A stretch of 45,575 nt of DNA. Origin: an uncultured Chitinophagales bacterium (GTDB taxonomy: Bacteria; Bacteroidota; Bacteroidia; Chitinophagales; Chitinophagaceae). A program made the position numbers and the translations under genes. Below, piece by piece: positions 1-8,256 of this stretch (positions are counted from its first letter, which is position 1; every line of letters starts with the position of its first letter). Location of the stretch: positions 1 to 45,575 of the forward strand of contig CAMPIQ010000012.1 of assembly GCA_946886475.1 (NCBI GenBank), written 5' to 3'. Under the pieces are notes generated by a model. The model was not told the origin of the DNA and did no database searches. It worked only from the letters and a program-made list of their open reading frames with translations.

Positions 1-796
1 GCTGCAATTTATTGGCGCAGAAAATAAACAGGGAAAGAGTTCCGCCCATGAATGTAATGACATCATCAGGAAGCTCAACCTCAAAAGTTTTGAAAGCGGA
101 TACAAGATATTGCTGATGTGGATGCCTGAATATCTGGGGAAGGAAGGAAATAAATTATTAAAACTGATTGAGGAGCCTCCCGAGGATACTTTATTCATAC
201 TGGTGGCAGAAAATGAAACCGAGATCCTTTCAACCATCCTTTCCAGATGTCAGCTGGTAAAAATTCCTGCACTTGAACCGCGGGATATTGAAAAATCCCT
301 GCTGGGAAAAAATGCCTGCAACAGTGAACAGGCCAGGCAGATTGCGAATGCCAGCAATGGCAATTACCGTGAAGCAATGAATCTTCTGCAACATGCTGAT
401 GAGGATTTTAATAGCCTGTTGCGCGACTGGATGAATGCAACGCTTAAAAACCAACCCATTGCCCAGGTTAAAATAATTGAAGAGATAGCCAGACTCGGTC
501 GTGAAAGGCAAAAACAATTCCTCCGGCATTTTACACAATTAATTGAACAGGCGGTAAGGATGGAAGTGGCCCATGAACAACTAAAAAATAATTTATCGGC
601 ATCCCTGTCTGCTGCAGAAAATGATTTTGTAACAAGGATCAATAAGGCCATGAGGCTTGAACAAAAAGAAGCAGTAGCAAATGAACTGGACAAAGGCACG
701 TATTACATTGAAAGAAATGCCAATGCCAAAATTCTTTTTCATGCGCTTACCATCAAAATCTATCATATAGTGAAGAACAATATGGTTGTATCATAG
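1..796 (+). CDS. holB: DNA polymerase III subunit delta' (partial, 5' end missing)
   Basis: This is the C-terminal part of the clamp-loader delta' subunit, which helps load the sliding clamp at the replication fork. The frame is open from base 2, so the gene starts outside the window. The segment KLIEEPPEDTLFILV followed by ILSRCQ is the hallmark of delta'/DnaX AAA+ proteins: the EEPP loop and the SRC motif that supplies an arginine to the neighbouring subunit's ATP site. The rest is an alpha-helical collar-like domain. The Walker A region must lie upstream and cannot be checked. ricT follows on the same strand, and a holB-ricT pairing is known from Firmicutes and other bacteria. DnaX is an alternative by motif, but the short C-terminus without a DnaX tail favours delta'. 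Confidence 0.88.
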   Translation, partial: LQFIGAENKQGKSSAHECNDIIRKLNLKSFESGYKILLMWMPEYLGKEGNKLLKLIEEPPEDTLFILVAENETEILSTILSRCQLVKIPALEPRDIEKSLLGKNACNSEQARQIANASNGNYREAMNLLQHADEDFNSLLRDWMNATLKNQPIAQVKIIEEIARLGRERQKQFLRHFTQLIEQAVRMEVAHEQLKNNLSASLSAAENDFVTRINKAMRLEQKEAVANELDKGTYYIERNANAKILFHALTIKIYHIVKNNMVVS

Positions 797-840
797 GCAC
801 AGCTGTACTAGCTGTTCTTCACGGCCATAAAAAAAGGCAT

Positions 841-957
841 AATCCCGTCTCTCTGCTTTACCGATAAAAAAAATTATATTTGCTAATATCCGTCTTGCCA
901 AAGGCCGGAACGGATTCAATTATATATCAGAGGTTATCGGTAAAGTGCAGAGGGATT
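841..957. repeat. Imperfect palindromic (MITE-like) element
   Basis: The 338-bp spacer between holB and ricT contains one large imperfect inverted repeat centred near base 901. Matching blocks, from outside in, are AATCCC (841-846) with GGGATT (952-957), CTCTGC (851-856) with GCAGAG (947-952), TTTACCGATAA (857-867) with TTATCGGTAAA (934-944), ATCCGT (888-893) with ACGGAT (910-915), and GCC (897-899) with GGC (903-905). The outer edges are followed by the similar 10-mers AAAAAGGCAT (831-840) and AAAAAGCTAT (958-967), which could be a decayed target duplication. No coding potential is seen. It may be a small non-autonomous element or a long RNA hairpin. The rest of the spacer shows nothing recognisable. 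Confidence 0.6.
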
Positions 958-1134
958 AAAAAGCTATTCACTACTCATTATAAAATGCATTATGGTCACA
1001 GGGGCTATTACTGCCTCCATCTGGTTCATTAACTAAAGAGTTATATAGCTGATTCTGCAACCGGCCTCACAAACCAATTGAACTCCTGGATTCGGGAACA
1101 ATTGAATTATTTAACCATAGGAAATCTATATAAT

Positions 1135-2481
1135 ATGGGATGTGGTAGTTGCGGCACAGGAAAGCCAAATGGATGTAAAAGTAATGGTGGTTGCAGTACC
1201 GGTGGTTGTAACCGGATGAATACATATGACTGGCTGGTCAACCTTCCAATCAGCGATGCAGAACAAGCCTGCCGGGTAATTGAGGTAAGCTTCAATCAGG
1301 GCAGCCGTAAAGATTTTTACCGGAACAATTCGCTTCAGTATTTTGAAAAGGGTGAACTCATAGCGCTCGAAGGCGTCAGCGGATTTGATGTTGGTGAGGT
1401 TTCTCTCACAGGTGAAGTGGTGCGCATCCAGCTTAAGAAAAAGGGTATTGATGAATTCAATCCGGAAATGAAAAGGGTTTTGAGAAGAGCTACGGACAGA
1501 GATCTGGATATCTGGAAGCAAAATAAATCACGCGAAAAAGAAGCACTGATACGAAGCCGGGCCATTGCAAAGCAATTGAACCTTAATATGAAACTGAGTC
1601 AGGTGGAAATTCAGGCCGACGGCAAAAAAGCCACCTTCTTTTATATTGCTGATGACCGGGTAGATTTCAGGGAACTGATCAAGATCTATGCATCGGAATT
1701 CAGGGTGAAAGTTGAAATGCGCCAGATAGGTTCCAGGCAGGAAGCCGGAAAGGTAGGAGGCATAGGAAGTTGTGGAAGAGAATTGTGCTGCGCCACCTGG
1801 TTAACTGATTTCAAATCTGTAAACACCACTGCTGCCCGTTATCAGAATCTTTCCATCAACCAAACAAAACTCAGTGGCCAGTGTGGAAGATTAAAATGCT
1901 GCCTTAACTACGAGCTGGATACCTATCTTGATGCCCTGCAGGGATTCCCTGAAAATGCAGACATGCTTCAGGTAACAAGAGGAACAGCTACATTAATAAA
2001 GAAAGATATTTTTAAAAACCTGATGTGGTATGTAATGCCAGACAGCAACAAGCAATACCCCCTTACGCTCGAAAGGGTTCGCAAAATCAGGTCATTGAAC
2101 CAGCAAAACATTCTGCCGGATGAACTGGAAGCAGTTGATGTTACATCAACCAAACAAAAAGAAGTAGAACCAGAATTTGTAGATGTTGTAGGACATATTA
2201 GTTTGAAAAGCCTGGAAAAGGCTGATAAAAAAAGACAGCAGCAAAGAAGGGAACAAAAAGGACCACAGGGTCAGGGAAATAGGCGGCAGCCCGGCCCACC
2301 CATGAGACCACAGAGCGGAAATAAACCCTTAGACAGGCAGGCAGGAGGAGCACAGAAAGGCCAGCAACAACAAAAGCCCCGGCCACAACAAAAAAAACCT
2401 GGTCCTCCTAAACTAAACCAGCAAAGACCTCCTCAACCAAAGAGACCTCCGGATAACCCCGAACAAAAAAAGGATAATTGA
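1135..2481 (+). CDS. ricT: RicT/YaaT-like PSP1-domain iron-sulfur protein
   Basis: A PSP1 family protein of 448 aa. In Bacillus RicT works with RicA and RicF in an Fe-S complex that influences RNase Y-dependent RNA processing; its role in Bacteroidota is not settled. The start chosen is ATG 1135, because it begins with the cysteine-rich MGCGSCGTG and the extra upstream codons from TTG 1078 look non-coding. Cysteines at residues 3, 6, 14, 20 and 25 form an N-terminal cluster. The conserved core carries GSCGRELCC and GQCGRLKCC, the motifs expected to hold the Fe-S cluster. The last 90 or so residues are a low-complexity tail rich in Pro, Gln, Lys and Arg that is probably disordered. The final codons lie inside a terminator stem. 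Confidence 0.9.
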   Translation: MGCGSCGTGKPNGCKSNGGCSTGGCNRMNTYDWLVNLPISDAEQACRVIEVSFNQGSRKDFYRNNSLQYFEKGELIALEGVSGFDVGEVSLTGEVVRIQLKKKGIDEFNPEMKRVLRRATDRDLDIWKQNKSREKEALIRSRAIAKQLNLNMKLSQVEIQADGKKATFFYIADDRVDFRELIKIYASEFRVKVEMRQIGSRQEAGKVGGIGSCGRELCCATWLTDFKSVNTTAARYQNLSINQTKLSGQCGRLKCCLNYELDTYLDALQGFPENADMLQVTRGTATLIKKDIFKNLMWYVMPDSNKQYPLTLERVRKIRSLNQQNILPDELEAVDVTSTKQKEVEPEFVDVVGHISLKSLEKADKKRQQQRREQKGPQGQGNRRQPGPPMRPQSGNKPLDRQAGGAQKGQQQQKPRPQQKKPGPPKLNQQRPPQPKRPPDNPEQKKDN

Positions 2482-2505
2482 CCCCGTGTCAATTATCCTT
2501 TTTTA
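2466..2505. terminator. Bidirectional intrinsic terminator between ricT and the GH3 gene
   Basis: An A-run and AGGATAATTGA (to 2481) pair with TCAATTATCCTTTTTT (2489-2504) across a 7-nt loop. Both strands end in a T-run, so the hairpin can serve the convergent ricT and GH3-fusion genes. The ricT stop codon (2479-2481) lies in the left arm. Confidence 0.88.
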
Positions 2506-2569
2506 TTTCTTTACTATCAGGATTAATGATAAAATTCAGGACTGCCCCATCTTTTGAATTTCCAAAGGC

Positions 2570-5506
2570 TTACTCCGTACCTTTTAACTGCAATCTTGCG
2601 CCTTCCATTTTTGTTTTTTCCTTTTCATCGTACTTCAGTGCTTCGTAAATAGCATCCTGAATCTTACCACGGATATTCATTCTTCCCAATAAATTATTAT
2701 CACGTGTATTGTATACCCTGTTAGAAAGGAATACATATACCAGTTTTGATTCAGGATCAACCCATACACAGGTACCTGTAAAACCGGTATGGCCAAAGGT
2801 TGCGGGTGAAGCCAGTTCTGAGGGATAGGGTTCTTTTCTCTTATGATTATCCTTTTCTGGTTTATCAAAACCAAGGCCTCTCCTGCTGATGTCACTTCCA
2901 TATGCGGTAAAATACCTGATGGTTTCAGGTTTCAGGAAACGCTGTCCGTTAAGCTCTCCGCCATTCAATAACATCTGGTAAAGTATTGACAGATCATAAG
3001 CATTGGAAAATAATCCCGCATGACCCGATACGCCACCAAACATAGCGGCTCCTTCGTCATGAACATAGCCACGTAATAACTGGCGGCGGAAATGCCTTTC
3101 TTCTTCCGTAGGAACAACTCTTTCAGTTCCAAACCGCTGCCATGGATTGAAACCCGTTGTAGCCATCCCTAACGGATTGTAGAATGTTTTTTGAACGTAT
3201 TGATCAAGGGTTAGTCCTGAAATGGCTTCTACAACTTTTCCAAGAAGAATAAAATCATTGTCGCTATACACGTATTTGTGCAGCGGACCAAGCCTGCTTT
3301 CTACTATACGTTGAAGCATAGTATCATTATAATCTCTCCGCAACCACACATTCCTGGCCACCGGGATAGTATACAATGAATCTTTCTTATCACTGTAATA
3401 ATTTGTTGAAGGCATGCCCGTGGCGGCATCGATGGTAGCCCTGTAAAATGAAATATATGGATTGAGCCCGGCCTGGTGCAATAAAATATCACTGATTTTC
3501 AGATCTGCCTTATCACTTCCTCTGGTATAAGGAAGATAATCGCCAAGTGTTTTATTTAAGTTCAGCCTGCCCTGCTCGTATAGTTTCATTAACGCAACCG
3601 TGGTGGCTGAGGTTTTTGTAACGGAAGCCAGGTCATAAATGCTTTCCAGGTTCACAGGTAATGACTTATTCTCAAATTCATATTTTCCAAATGCCTTATG
3701 ATATTTGATCTCGCCATCCTGTATGGCAAGTACAATAGCACCGGGGTAAGCCCTTCTGGCCAGACCATCATTAACTATACTGTCAATCTTCAGCCATTTA
3801 AGAGATGTTCCTGTCGGGAAAAATCTGTTAATGGCAATTCCATTTCCAAATTTTTGATTTTCTATAGAAACGGGAAGGGATCCCTTTGATGCCACTTTTC
3901 CCTGAAGAAAGTCTGCTGCAATATTCTGCGTGATCTCATCATCCTGGTACATGGCAACAAGTGCATTGGCATCTAAAAAATGCCCGGTGGCGTATACATT
4001 CCCAAAAACGAATGTGGCCGATCTGCCGGAACGTAGAGAATCCCAGAGACGCATGGCATTGTCTGAAATGCCATAATTATTTGCCGGACGAAGAGCATAA
4101 TTATGAATACCGATGATCACGTTATCATAACCCCCTGTTCGAACAGAATCGAGTACCTGAGCGGCCCTTTCATAAGGCGCTTTATAACTGTAATAATAAA
4201 CGTCTGCATCCATCTCCGATTCCAAACGCTTTGCAAATGCATTGGACGAATCGGAACCAAGGGCTACATAGGCAACTTTTCCAACATTCATCATCGGGAA
4301 AAAACCGGTGTTGTTATTGATCACAGTTACAGTATTGCGTGCCACCTGAGCCCTGATATCATCAGTTCTTAGATTGAGGTCTGCCAACAGGTTGGTTGTA
4401 TCAACAAATTGTGTTTTGTTCAATCCCAGCTTATATTTTGCATATAAAATCCTTTTCACTTTTTCATCCAGGTCTTTCCATTTCAGTCTTTTTTTCTTTG
4501 CCGCATGCTGGATGGCCTCAATAGCCGCAGGAACATCATCCGGAAGGCAAAGCATATCGTTACCGGCAATCAGGGCCTGAACAGCAGCTTCACCTGCAGG
4601 AAAATACTTTGTAACGCCTTTCATTTCCAGAGCGTCAGTAAAAGTTAAACCTTCATATTCCATTTCATCGCGAAGCAGTTCATCTACATTTTCTTTTGAT
4701 AAAGAGGTAGGAAGATTTTCCGTATCATCAATGGCGGGAATGGAAAGGTGGGCTATCATTACACTTCCAACACCTGCCCTGAACAATTCTCTGAAGGGAT
4801 ATAACTCAAGTTCTTCCAGCTGGTCCATGGATTTTGTGATCTTGGGCAGGTCGTAGTGCGAGTCTACTTCAGTATCGCCATGTCCGGGAAAATGTTTGGC
4901 ACATGCCATGATACCTGCATCCTGCATGCCTTTCATATAGGCAATACCAAAACGGGCTACCTTGTATTTATCCTCACCGAATGAACGGTAGCCTATAACA
5001 GGATTACCGGGATTATTATTAACATCTACAACAGGCGCGTAATTTACATGCACACCAATTCTTTTCATTTGGTTGCCGATGGCCCGGCCCATTTCATAAA
5101 TCAGCTGGTCGTTTTGAAGGGCACCAAGAGATAACTGGTAGGGAAAGTCTAAAACGCTGTCGAGGCGCATGCCCAACCCCCATTCACCATCGATGGTTAC
5201 CATCAGTGGCGTTTTGGCTATTGACTGATAAAAATTAGTGAGACCGGCCTGCCTTACAGGACCACCCTGAAAAAAACAAAGAGCGCCTACATTATATTTA
5301 CTTATAAGTTCAGTGACACTGGCTACATGATCAGGTCCAAGATTACTGTGAGCCCTGATCACCATAAGCTGGGCTATCTTTTCCTCTTTCGATAAAGAAT
5401 TAAATACACTATCCACCCAGGCATCAGCTTTAAGCCTGCTGTAGTATTGGGCAAAAGAGGAGGTAGTAATTATACACCCCAGAAGTATGGCTAAGAATCT
5501 TTTCAT
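2570..5506 (-). CDS. GH3 beta-N-acetylglucosaminidase fused to a beta-lactamase-type serine hydrolase
   Basis: A 978-aa exported two-enzyme fusion. Residues 1-20 are a signal peptide ending before Ala-Gln. A glycoside hydrolase family 3 domain (about 35-370) has the NagZ-type signature KHFPGHG at 204-210, DSH at 215-217 (the His of the His-Asp acid/base dyad) and the nucleophile Asp291 in FTDALEM. Residues 380-570 resemble the GH3 C-terminal sandwich. The end (about 575-965) is a class C beta-lactamase/PBP-like domain with SVTK at 628-631, YSDN at 747-750 where YxN is usual, and HTG at 906-908. This architecture is known in Bacteroidota and suggests cleavage of GlcNAc-containing peptidoglycan pieces plus a second hydrolysis. 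Substrates are inferred. The gene is convergent with ricT. Confidence 0.92.
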   Translation of the reverse strand: MKRFLAILLGCIITTSSFAQYYSRLKADAWVDSVFNSLSKEEKIAQLMVIRAHSNLGPDHVASVTELISKYNVGALCFFQGGPVRQAGLTNFYQSIAKTPLMVTIDGEWGLGMRLDSVLDFPYQLSLGALQNDQLIYEMGRAIGNQMKRIGVHVNYAPVVDVNNNPGNPVIGYRSFGEDKYKVARFGIAYMKGMQDAGIMACAKHFPGHGDTEVDSHYDLPKITKSMDQLEELELYPFRELFRAGVGSVMIAHLSIPAIDDTENLPTSLSKENVDELLRDEMEYEGLTFTDALEMKGVTKYFPAGEAAVQALIAGNDMLCLPDDVPAAIEAIQHAAKKKRLKWKDLDEKVKRILYAKYKLGLNKTQFVDTTNLLADLNLRTDDIRAQVARNTVTVINNNTGFFPMMNVGKVAYVALGSDSSNAFAKRLESEMDADVYYYSYKAPYERAAQVLDSVRTGGYDNVIIGIHNYALRPANNYGISDNAMRLWDSLRSGRSATFVFGNVYATGHFLDANALVAMYQDDEITQNIAADFLQGKVASKGSLPVSIENQKFGNGIAINRFFPTGTSLKWLKIDSIVNDGLARRAYPGAIVLAIQDGEIKYHKAFGKYEFENKSLPVNLESIYDLASVTKTSATTVALMKLYEQGRLNLNKTLGDYLPYTRGSDKADLKISDILLHQAGLNPYISFYRATIDAATGMPSTNYYSDKKDSLYTIPVARNVWLRRDYNDTMLQRIVESRLGPLHKYVYSDNDFILLGKVVEAISGLTLDQYVQKTFYNPLGMATTGFNPWQRFGTERVVPTEEERHFRRQLLRGYVHDEGAAMFGGVSGHAGLFSNAYDLSILYQMLLNGGELNGQRFLKPETIRYFTAYGSDISRRGLGFDKPEKDNHKRKEPYPSELASPATFGHTGFTGTCVWVDPESKLVYVFLSNRVYNTRDNNLLGRMNIRGKIQDAIYEALKYDEKEKTKMEGARLQLKGTE

Positions 5507-5559
5507 ATCAGAATATCAAAGCCACAATTTACCACAAAACACTTAGCAGTTACTTAAAA

Positions 5560-5580
5560 GCTTGTGAAACAAACACAAGC
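5560..5580 (-). terminator. Possible weak terminator behind the small lipoprotein gene
   Basis: GCTTGTG (5560-5566) and CACAAGC (5574-5580) form a 7-bp stem with a 7-nt loop. Read on the minus strand, it is followed by TTTT. It lies between the lipoprotein stop (5624) and the GH3-fusion start (5506), both minus strand. Confidence 0.45.
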
Positions 5581-5623
5581 CTGAAATTATCAGCAGATTT
5601 TATAATTAGTGTAACAGTAAGGA

Positions 5624-6217
5624 TCAATGGATCTGCCTGATCCGGATCTTTATATCGTGAGGCGCCATTTCATCGCCTCCAAAATATGGATACAACTGGT
5701 AACCGGTAGCCTTGCTGCCGGCACTCTGTCTTGGCATCTGAATAATAAGATCATTCATTATAAATACATAATTCGAAGCATTGACCCTTATAACACAATT
5801 AATTTCATCACCGATCTTTACAGCACCGATCTCTTTTGATTCAACCTTACCATTATTATAGACATAAGCAAATAAGCGTAAGGCCTGGTCACTCCATCGC
5901 CATCCAAAACGTGCACTGTACTGGTGATGGTCGGTACCGTTGTCGGAAAATCCAAATAATTTATTGATGTCATATTGATTTTCAGGAAGTGCAGACCTGT
6001 AAATAACAGAACTATCGAAAACCACCACGAATTTCATTTCGTCATTCTCAATAGTTTTATACTGACTGCCATCGGAATAGTGATAACCTTTTTTTATTAA
6101 GTAGGTGGTGAATTGATCCTGGTGGCCGGATGTTCCTTTATCAATTATGGATTCAGCCATTTTGCTGCAGCTGCTTAAAATAAAGGCAGCAGCCATGAAA
6201 AGAAGGGATGCTTTCAT
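5624..6217 (-). CDS. Small hypothetical lipoprotein
   Basis: A 197-aa protein with a lipoprotein signal peptide: the lipobox FILSSC places the acylated Cys at residue 17. The mature part is rich in Tyr, Phe and Trp with alternating hydrophobic residues (for example FVVVF and ALRLFAYVY), suggesting a beta-sandwich. I do not recognise a family. It lies upstream of the GH3 fusion on the same strand with a 117-bp spacer containing a weak terminator, so it may be a separate unit. It is divergent from mutL, with 160 bp shared between the two starts. The codon pattern and clear signal peptide make it a real gene; the function is unknown. Confidence 0.75.
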   Translation of the reverse strand: MKASLLFMAAAFILSSCSKMAESIIDKGTSGHQDQFTTYLIKKGYHYSDGSQYKTIENDEMKFVVVFDSSVIYRSALPENQYDINKLFGFSDNGTDHHQYSARFGWRWSDQALRLFAYVYNNGKVESKEIGAVKIGDEINCVIRVNASNYVFIMNDLIIQMPRQSAGSKATGYQLYPYFGGDEMAPHDIKIRIRQIH

Positions 6218-6352
6218 AGGATTTTTCTTAGGATTTTAGCTAAGATAATAACTGATCTTATAAGTTAAAATACCAGGCAAATATCCGAAGGCTGGAATTT
6301 GAAAAAATAAGAAGAAATCCTTATATAAAACGCAGGGTCAGCAGGCTTTCTG

Positions 6353-6360
6353 TATTTTTG
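6353..6360 (+). promoter_or_regulatory. Candidate -7 box for mutL
   Basis: TATTTTTG matches the Bacteroidota sigma-ABfr -7 consensus TAnnTTTG. It lies 17 bp before the mutL GTG, giving a predicted leader of only about 12 nt. No clear TTG is present at the -33 position, so this is tentative. Confidence 0.4.
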
Positions 6361-6377
6361 AAGGCTAATTTCGAAAT

Positions 6378-8228
6378 GTGGCTGATAGAATACAATTATT
6401 GCCTGACAATATTGCCAACCAGATAGCAGCTGGAGAAGTGATCCAGCGTCCGGCCAGTGCAGTGAAAGAATTATTGGAGAACGCGGTAGATTCCGGCGCC
6501 AGTGAAATCAGGCTGCTGGTAAACGACGCAGGTAAATCCCTGATACAGGTTATAGATAATGGTTCAGGCATGAGTGAAACAGATGCACGAATGTGTTTTG
6601 AGCGACATGCCACCTCCAAGATCAGGAATATTGATGACCTTTTTCATATCCGCACCATGGGTTTCCGCGGAGAAGCGCTTGCATCGATAGCGGCGGTTTC
6701 GCAGGTTGAATTAAAAACCAAAAGAGCCGGCGACGAAACAGGAAGTTTTCTTGAAATAGAAAACAGCACTGTTATAAAACAGCAGCCCGTTGCAACAACC
6801 AATGGCACCAGCATCTGCATGAAGAATCTGTTCTTTAATGTACCTGCACGCAGAAATTTTCTCAAAAGCAATGCTGCCGAAATGCGTCATATTATAGATG
6901 AATTCATCAGGGTTGCTCTTTCCTTTCCGGGAATTTTCTTCTCGTTAACAAGCAATGGACAGCAGATCTTTCATCTGGAAGCAGGAGGATTAAAACAAAG
7001 GATATTACAGCTACTTGGTAATAACTATAATGCAAAACTGGTAGCTGTAAAGGAAGAAACAGATTACATGAACATCTATGGTTTTGCAGGCAAGCCTGAA
7101 ACGGCAAAAAAAACAAGAGGCGACCAGTATCTTTTTGTAAATAACCGTTTTATAAAAAGCGCATACCTCAACCATGCTATCATGAATGCTTTCCAGGACC
7201 TGATTCCATCTGATAGCTTTCCCATGTATGTTTTGTTCATTGATCTTGATCCAACCCAGGTTGATGTAAATGTTCACCCAACCAAACAGGAAATAAAATT
7301 TGAAGATGAAAAGATCATTTATGCCTTTGTACAGGCGGCCATAAAACATGCTCTTGCACAATTCAGCATTACGCCTACTCTTGATTTCGATCTGGATACT
7401 TCCATTCAACAACTTGAATCCATTCAAAAACCTTTCACTGAAGAAAAAAGAACAGCTACAGTTTCTACATCCATATATCAAACCTTTACCGAAGCCAACC
7501 AGGCACATAAGATCGATGTGGAGCCTGACAGTTTTTCAAGCGCCAGGCAAGCAGAGACCGGAAACAATTTTCAATCGCTTGGAAGATACCTTACAGAAAA
7601 TAATAAACCGGAAATTGGAGGTCATGCGCATCCTCCTGATTACGATTCAGGATTCACATTTCATGAAGGCAAACTATGGCAACTATTAAACACCTACATC
7701 CTGGTTCCATCCAATAATAATTTTCTTCTTGTGCACCAGCAATCTGCCCATGAAAGAATTATTTATGAACGCCTGGTCAATGCCATGCAGGGCAGGCCGG
7801 TACCTATGCAGAGAAGCTTATTCCCTTCCTCCATTGAACTAACAGGTGCTGATGCAGTTTTGCTGAATGAACTTTTGCCTGACCTCCTTACTATGGGATA
7901 TTCTATAGAACCATTTGGTAAAAATACATTCGTGATCCAGGGTACGCCTGCCGATATAGAAGCAGGTAATGAAAAAACAGTACTGGAAAAAATAATGGAG
8001 CAATACAAACATTTCAGCAATGAAATAAAATTATCGAGAAGGGAAATGCTGATGCGCACCATATCAATGCAACAAAGCATAAAACCTGGTGTTATTTTAT
8101 CGGAAAAAGAAATGCAACACATCATCAGTGAGTTGTTCAGGTGCAGCCAGCCAAACAGTTCACCTGCCGGGCGCCCTGTGTACCTGGCATTTCAGAAAGA
8201 ACAATTGGACCGGATGTTTATGAGATAA
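6378..8228 (+). CDS. mutL: DNA mismatch repair protein MutL
   Basis: A 616-aa MutL that links mismatch recognition by MutS to downstream repair. The start is GTG 6378, giving MADRIQLLPDNIANQIAAGE, the family's standard N-terminus; ATG 6376 is out of frame. The GHKL ATPase motifs are clear: the helix with ENAVDSGA, DNGSGM, TSKI and FRGEALASIAAV. A linker rich in Gln, Thr and Ser separates it from the C-terminal dimerisation domain. There the usual endonuclease motif DQHA-x2-E-x4-E reads HQQS at 453-456, with Glu459 and Glu464 kept. The usual CPHGRP reads SPAGRP at 595-600. The nuclease site therefore looks lost although the fold is kept. The gene converges on the minus-strand cluster with only 28 bp between stops. 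Confidence 0.95.
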   Translation: MADRIQLLPDNIANQIAAGEVIQRPASAVKELLENAVDSGASEIRLLVNDAGKSLIQVIDNGSGMSETDARMCFERHATSKIRNIDDLFHIRTMGFRGEALASIAAVSQVELKTKRAGDETGSFLEIENSTVIKQQPVATTNGTSICMKNLFFNVPARRNFLKSNAAEMRHIIDEFIRVALSFPGIFFSLTSNGQQIFHLEAGGLKQRILQLLGNNYNAKLVAVKEETDYMNIYGFAGKPETAKKTRGDQYLFVNNRFIKSAYLNHAIMNAFQDLIPSDSFPMYVLFIDLDPTQVDVNVHPTKQEIKFEDEKIIYAFVQAAIKHALAQFSITPTLDFDLDTSIQQLESIQKPFTEEKRTATVSTSIYQTFTEANQAHKIDVEPDSFSSARQAETGNNFQSLGRYLTENNKPEIGGHAHPPDYDSGFTFHEGKLWQLLNTYILVPSNNNFLLVHQQSAHERIIYERLVNAMQGRPVPMQRSLFPSSIELTGADAVLLNELLPDLLTMGYSIEPFGKNTFVIQGTPADIEAGNEKTVLEKIMEQYKHFSNEIKLSRREMLMRTISMQQSIKPGVILSEKEMQHIISELFRCSQPNSSPAGRPVYLAFQKEQLDRMFMR

Positions 8229-8256
8229 ACATTTAAAAATGGTAAAGTACAGGTCA

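Noticed and set aside
1078..1134. TTG start giving ricT 19 extra residues
   Set aside because: The family N-terminus begins at the cysteine-rich MGCGSCG; the extension has no family counterpart and uses a rare start.
4103..4372. Plus-strand ORF antisense to the GH3 fusion
   Set aside because: Shadow of the GH3-fusion coding sequence with no protein features of its own.
7011..7508. Long minus-strand ORF antisense to mutL
   Set aside because: mutL is clearly coding on the plus strand with conserved motifs; the reverse frame is Cys- and Phe-rich nonsense.
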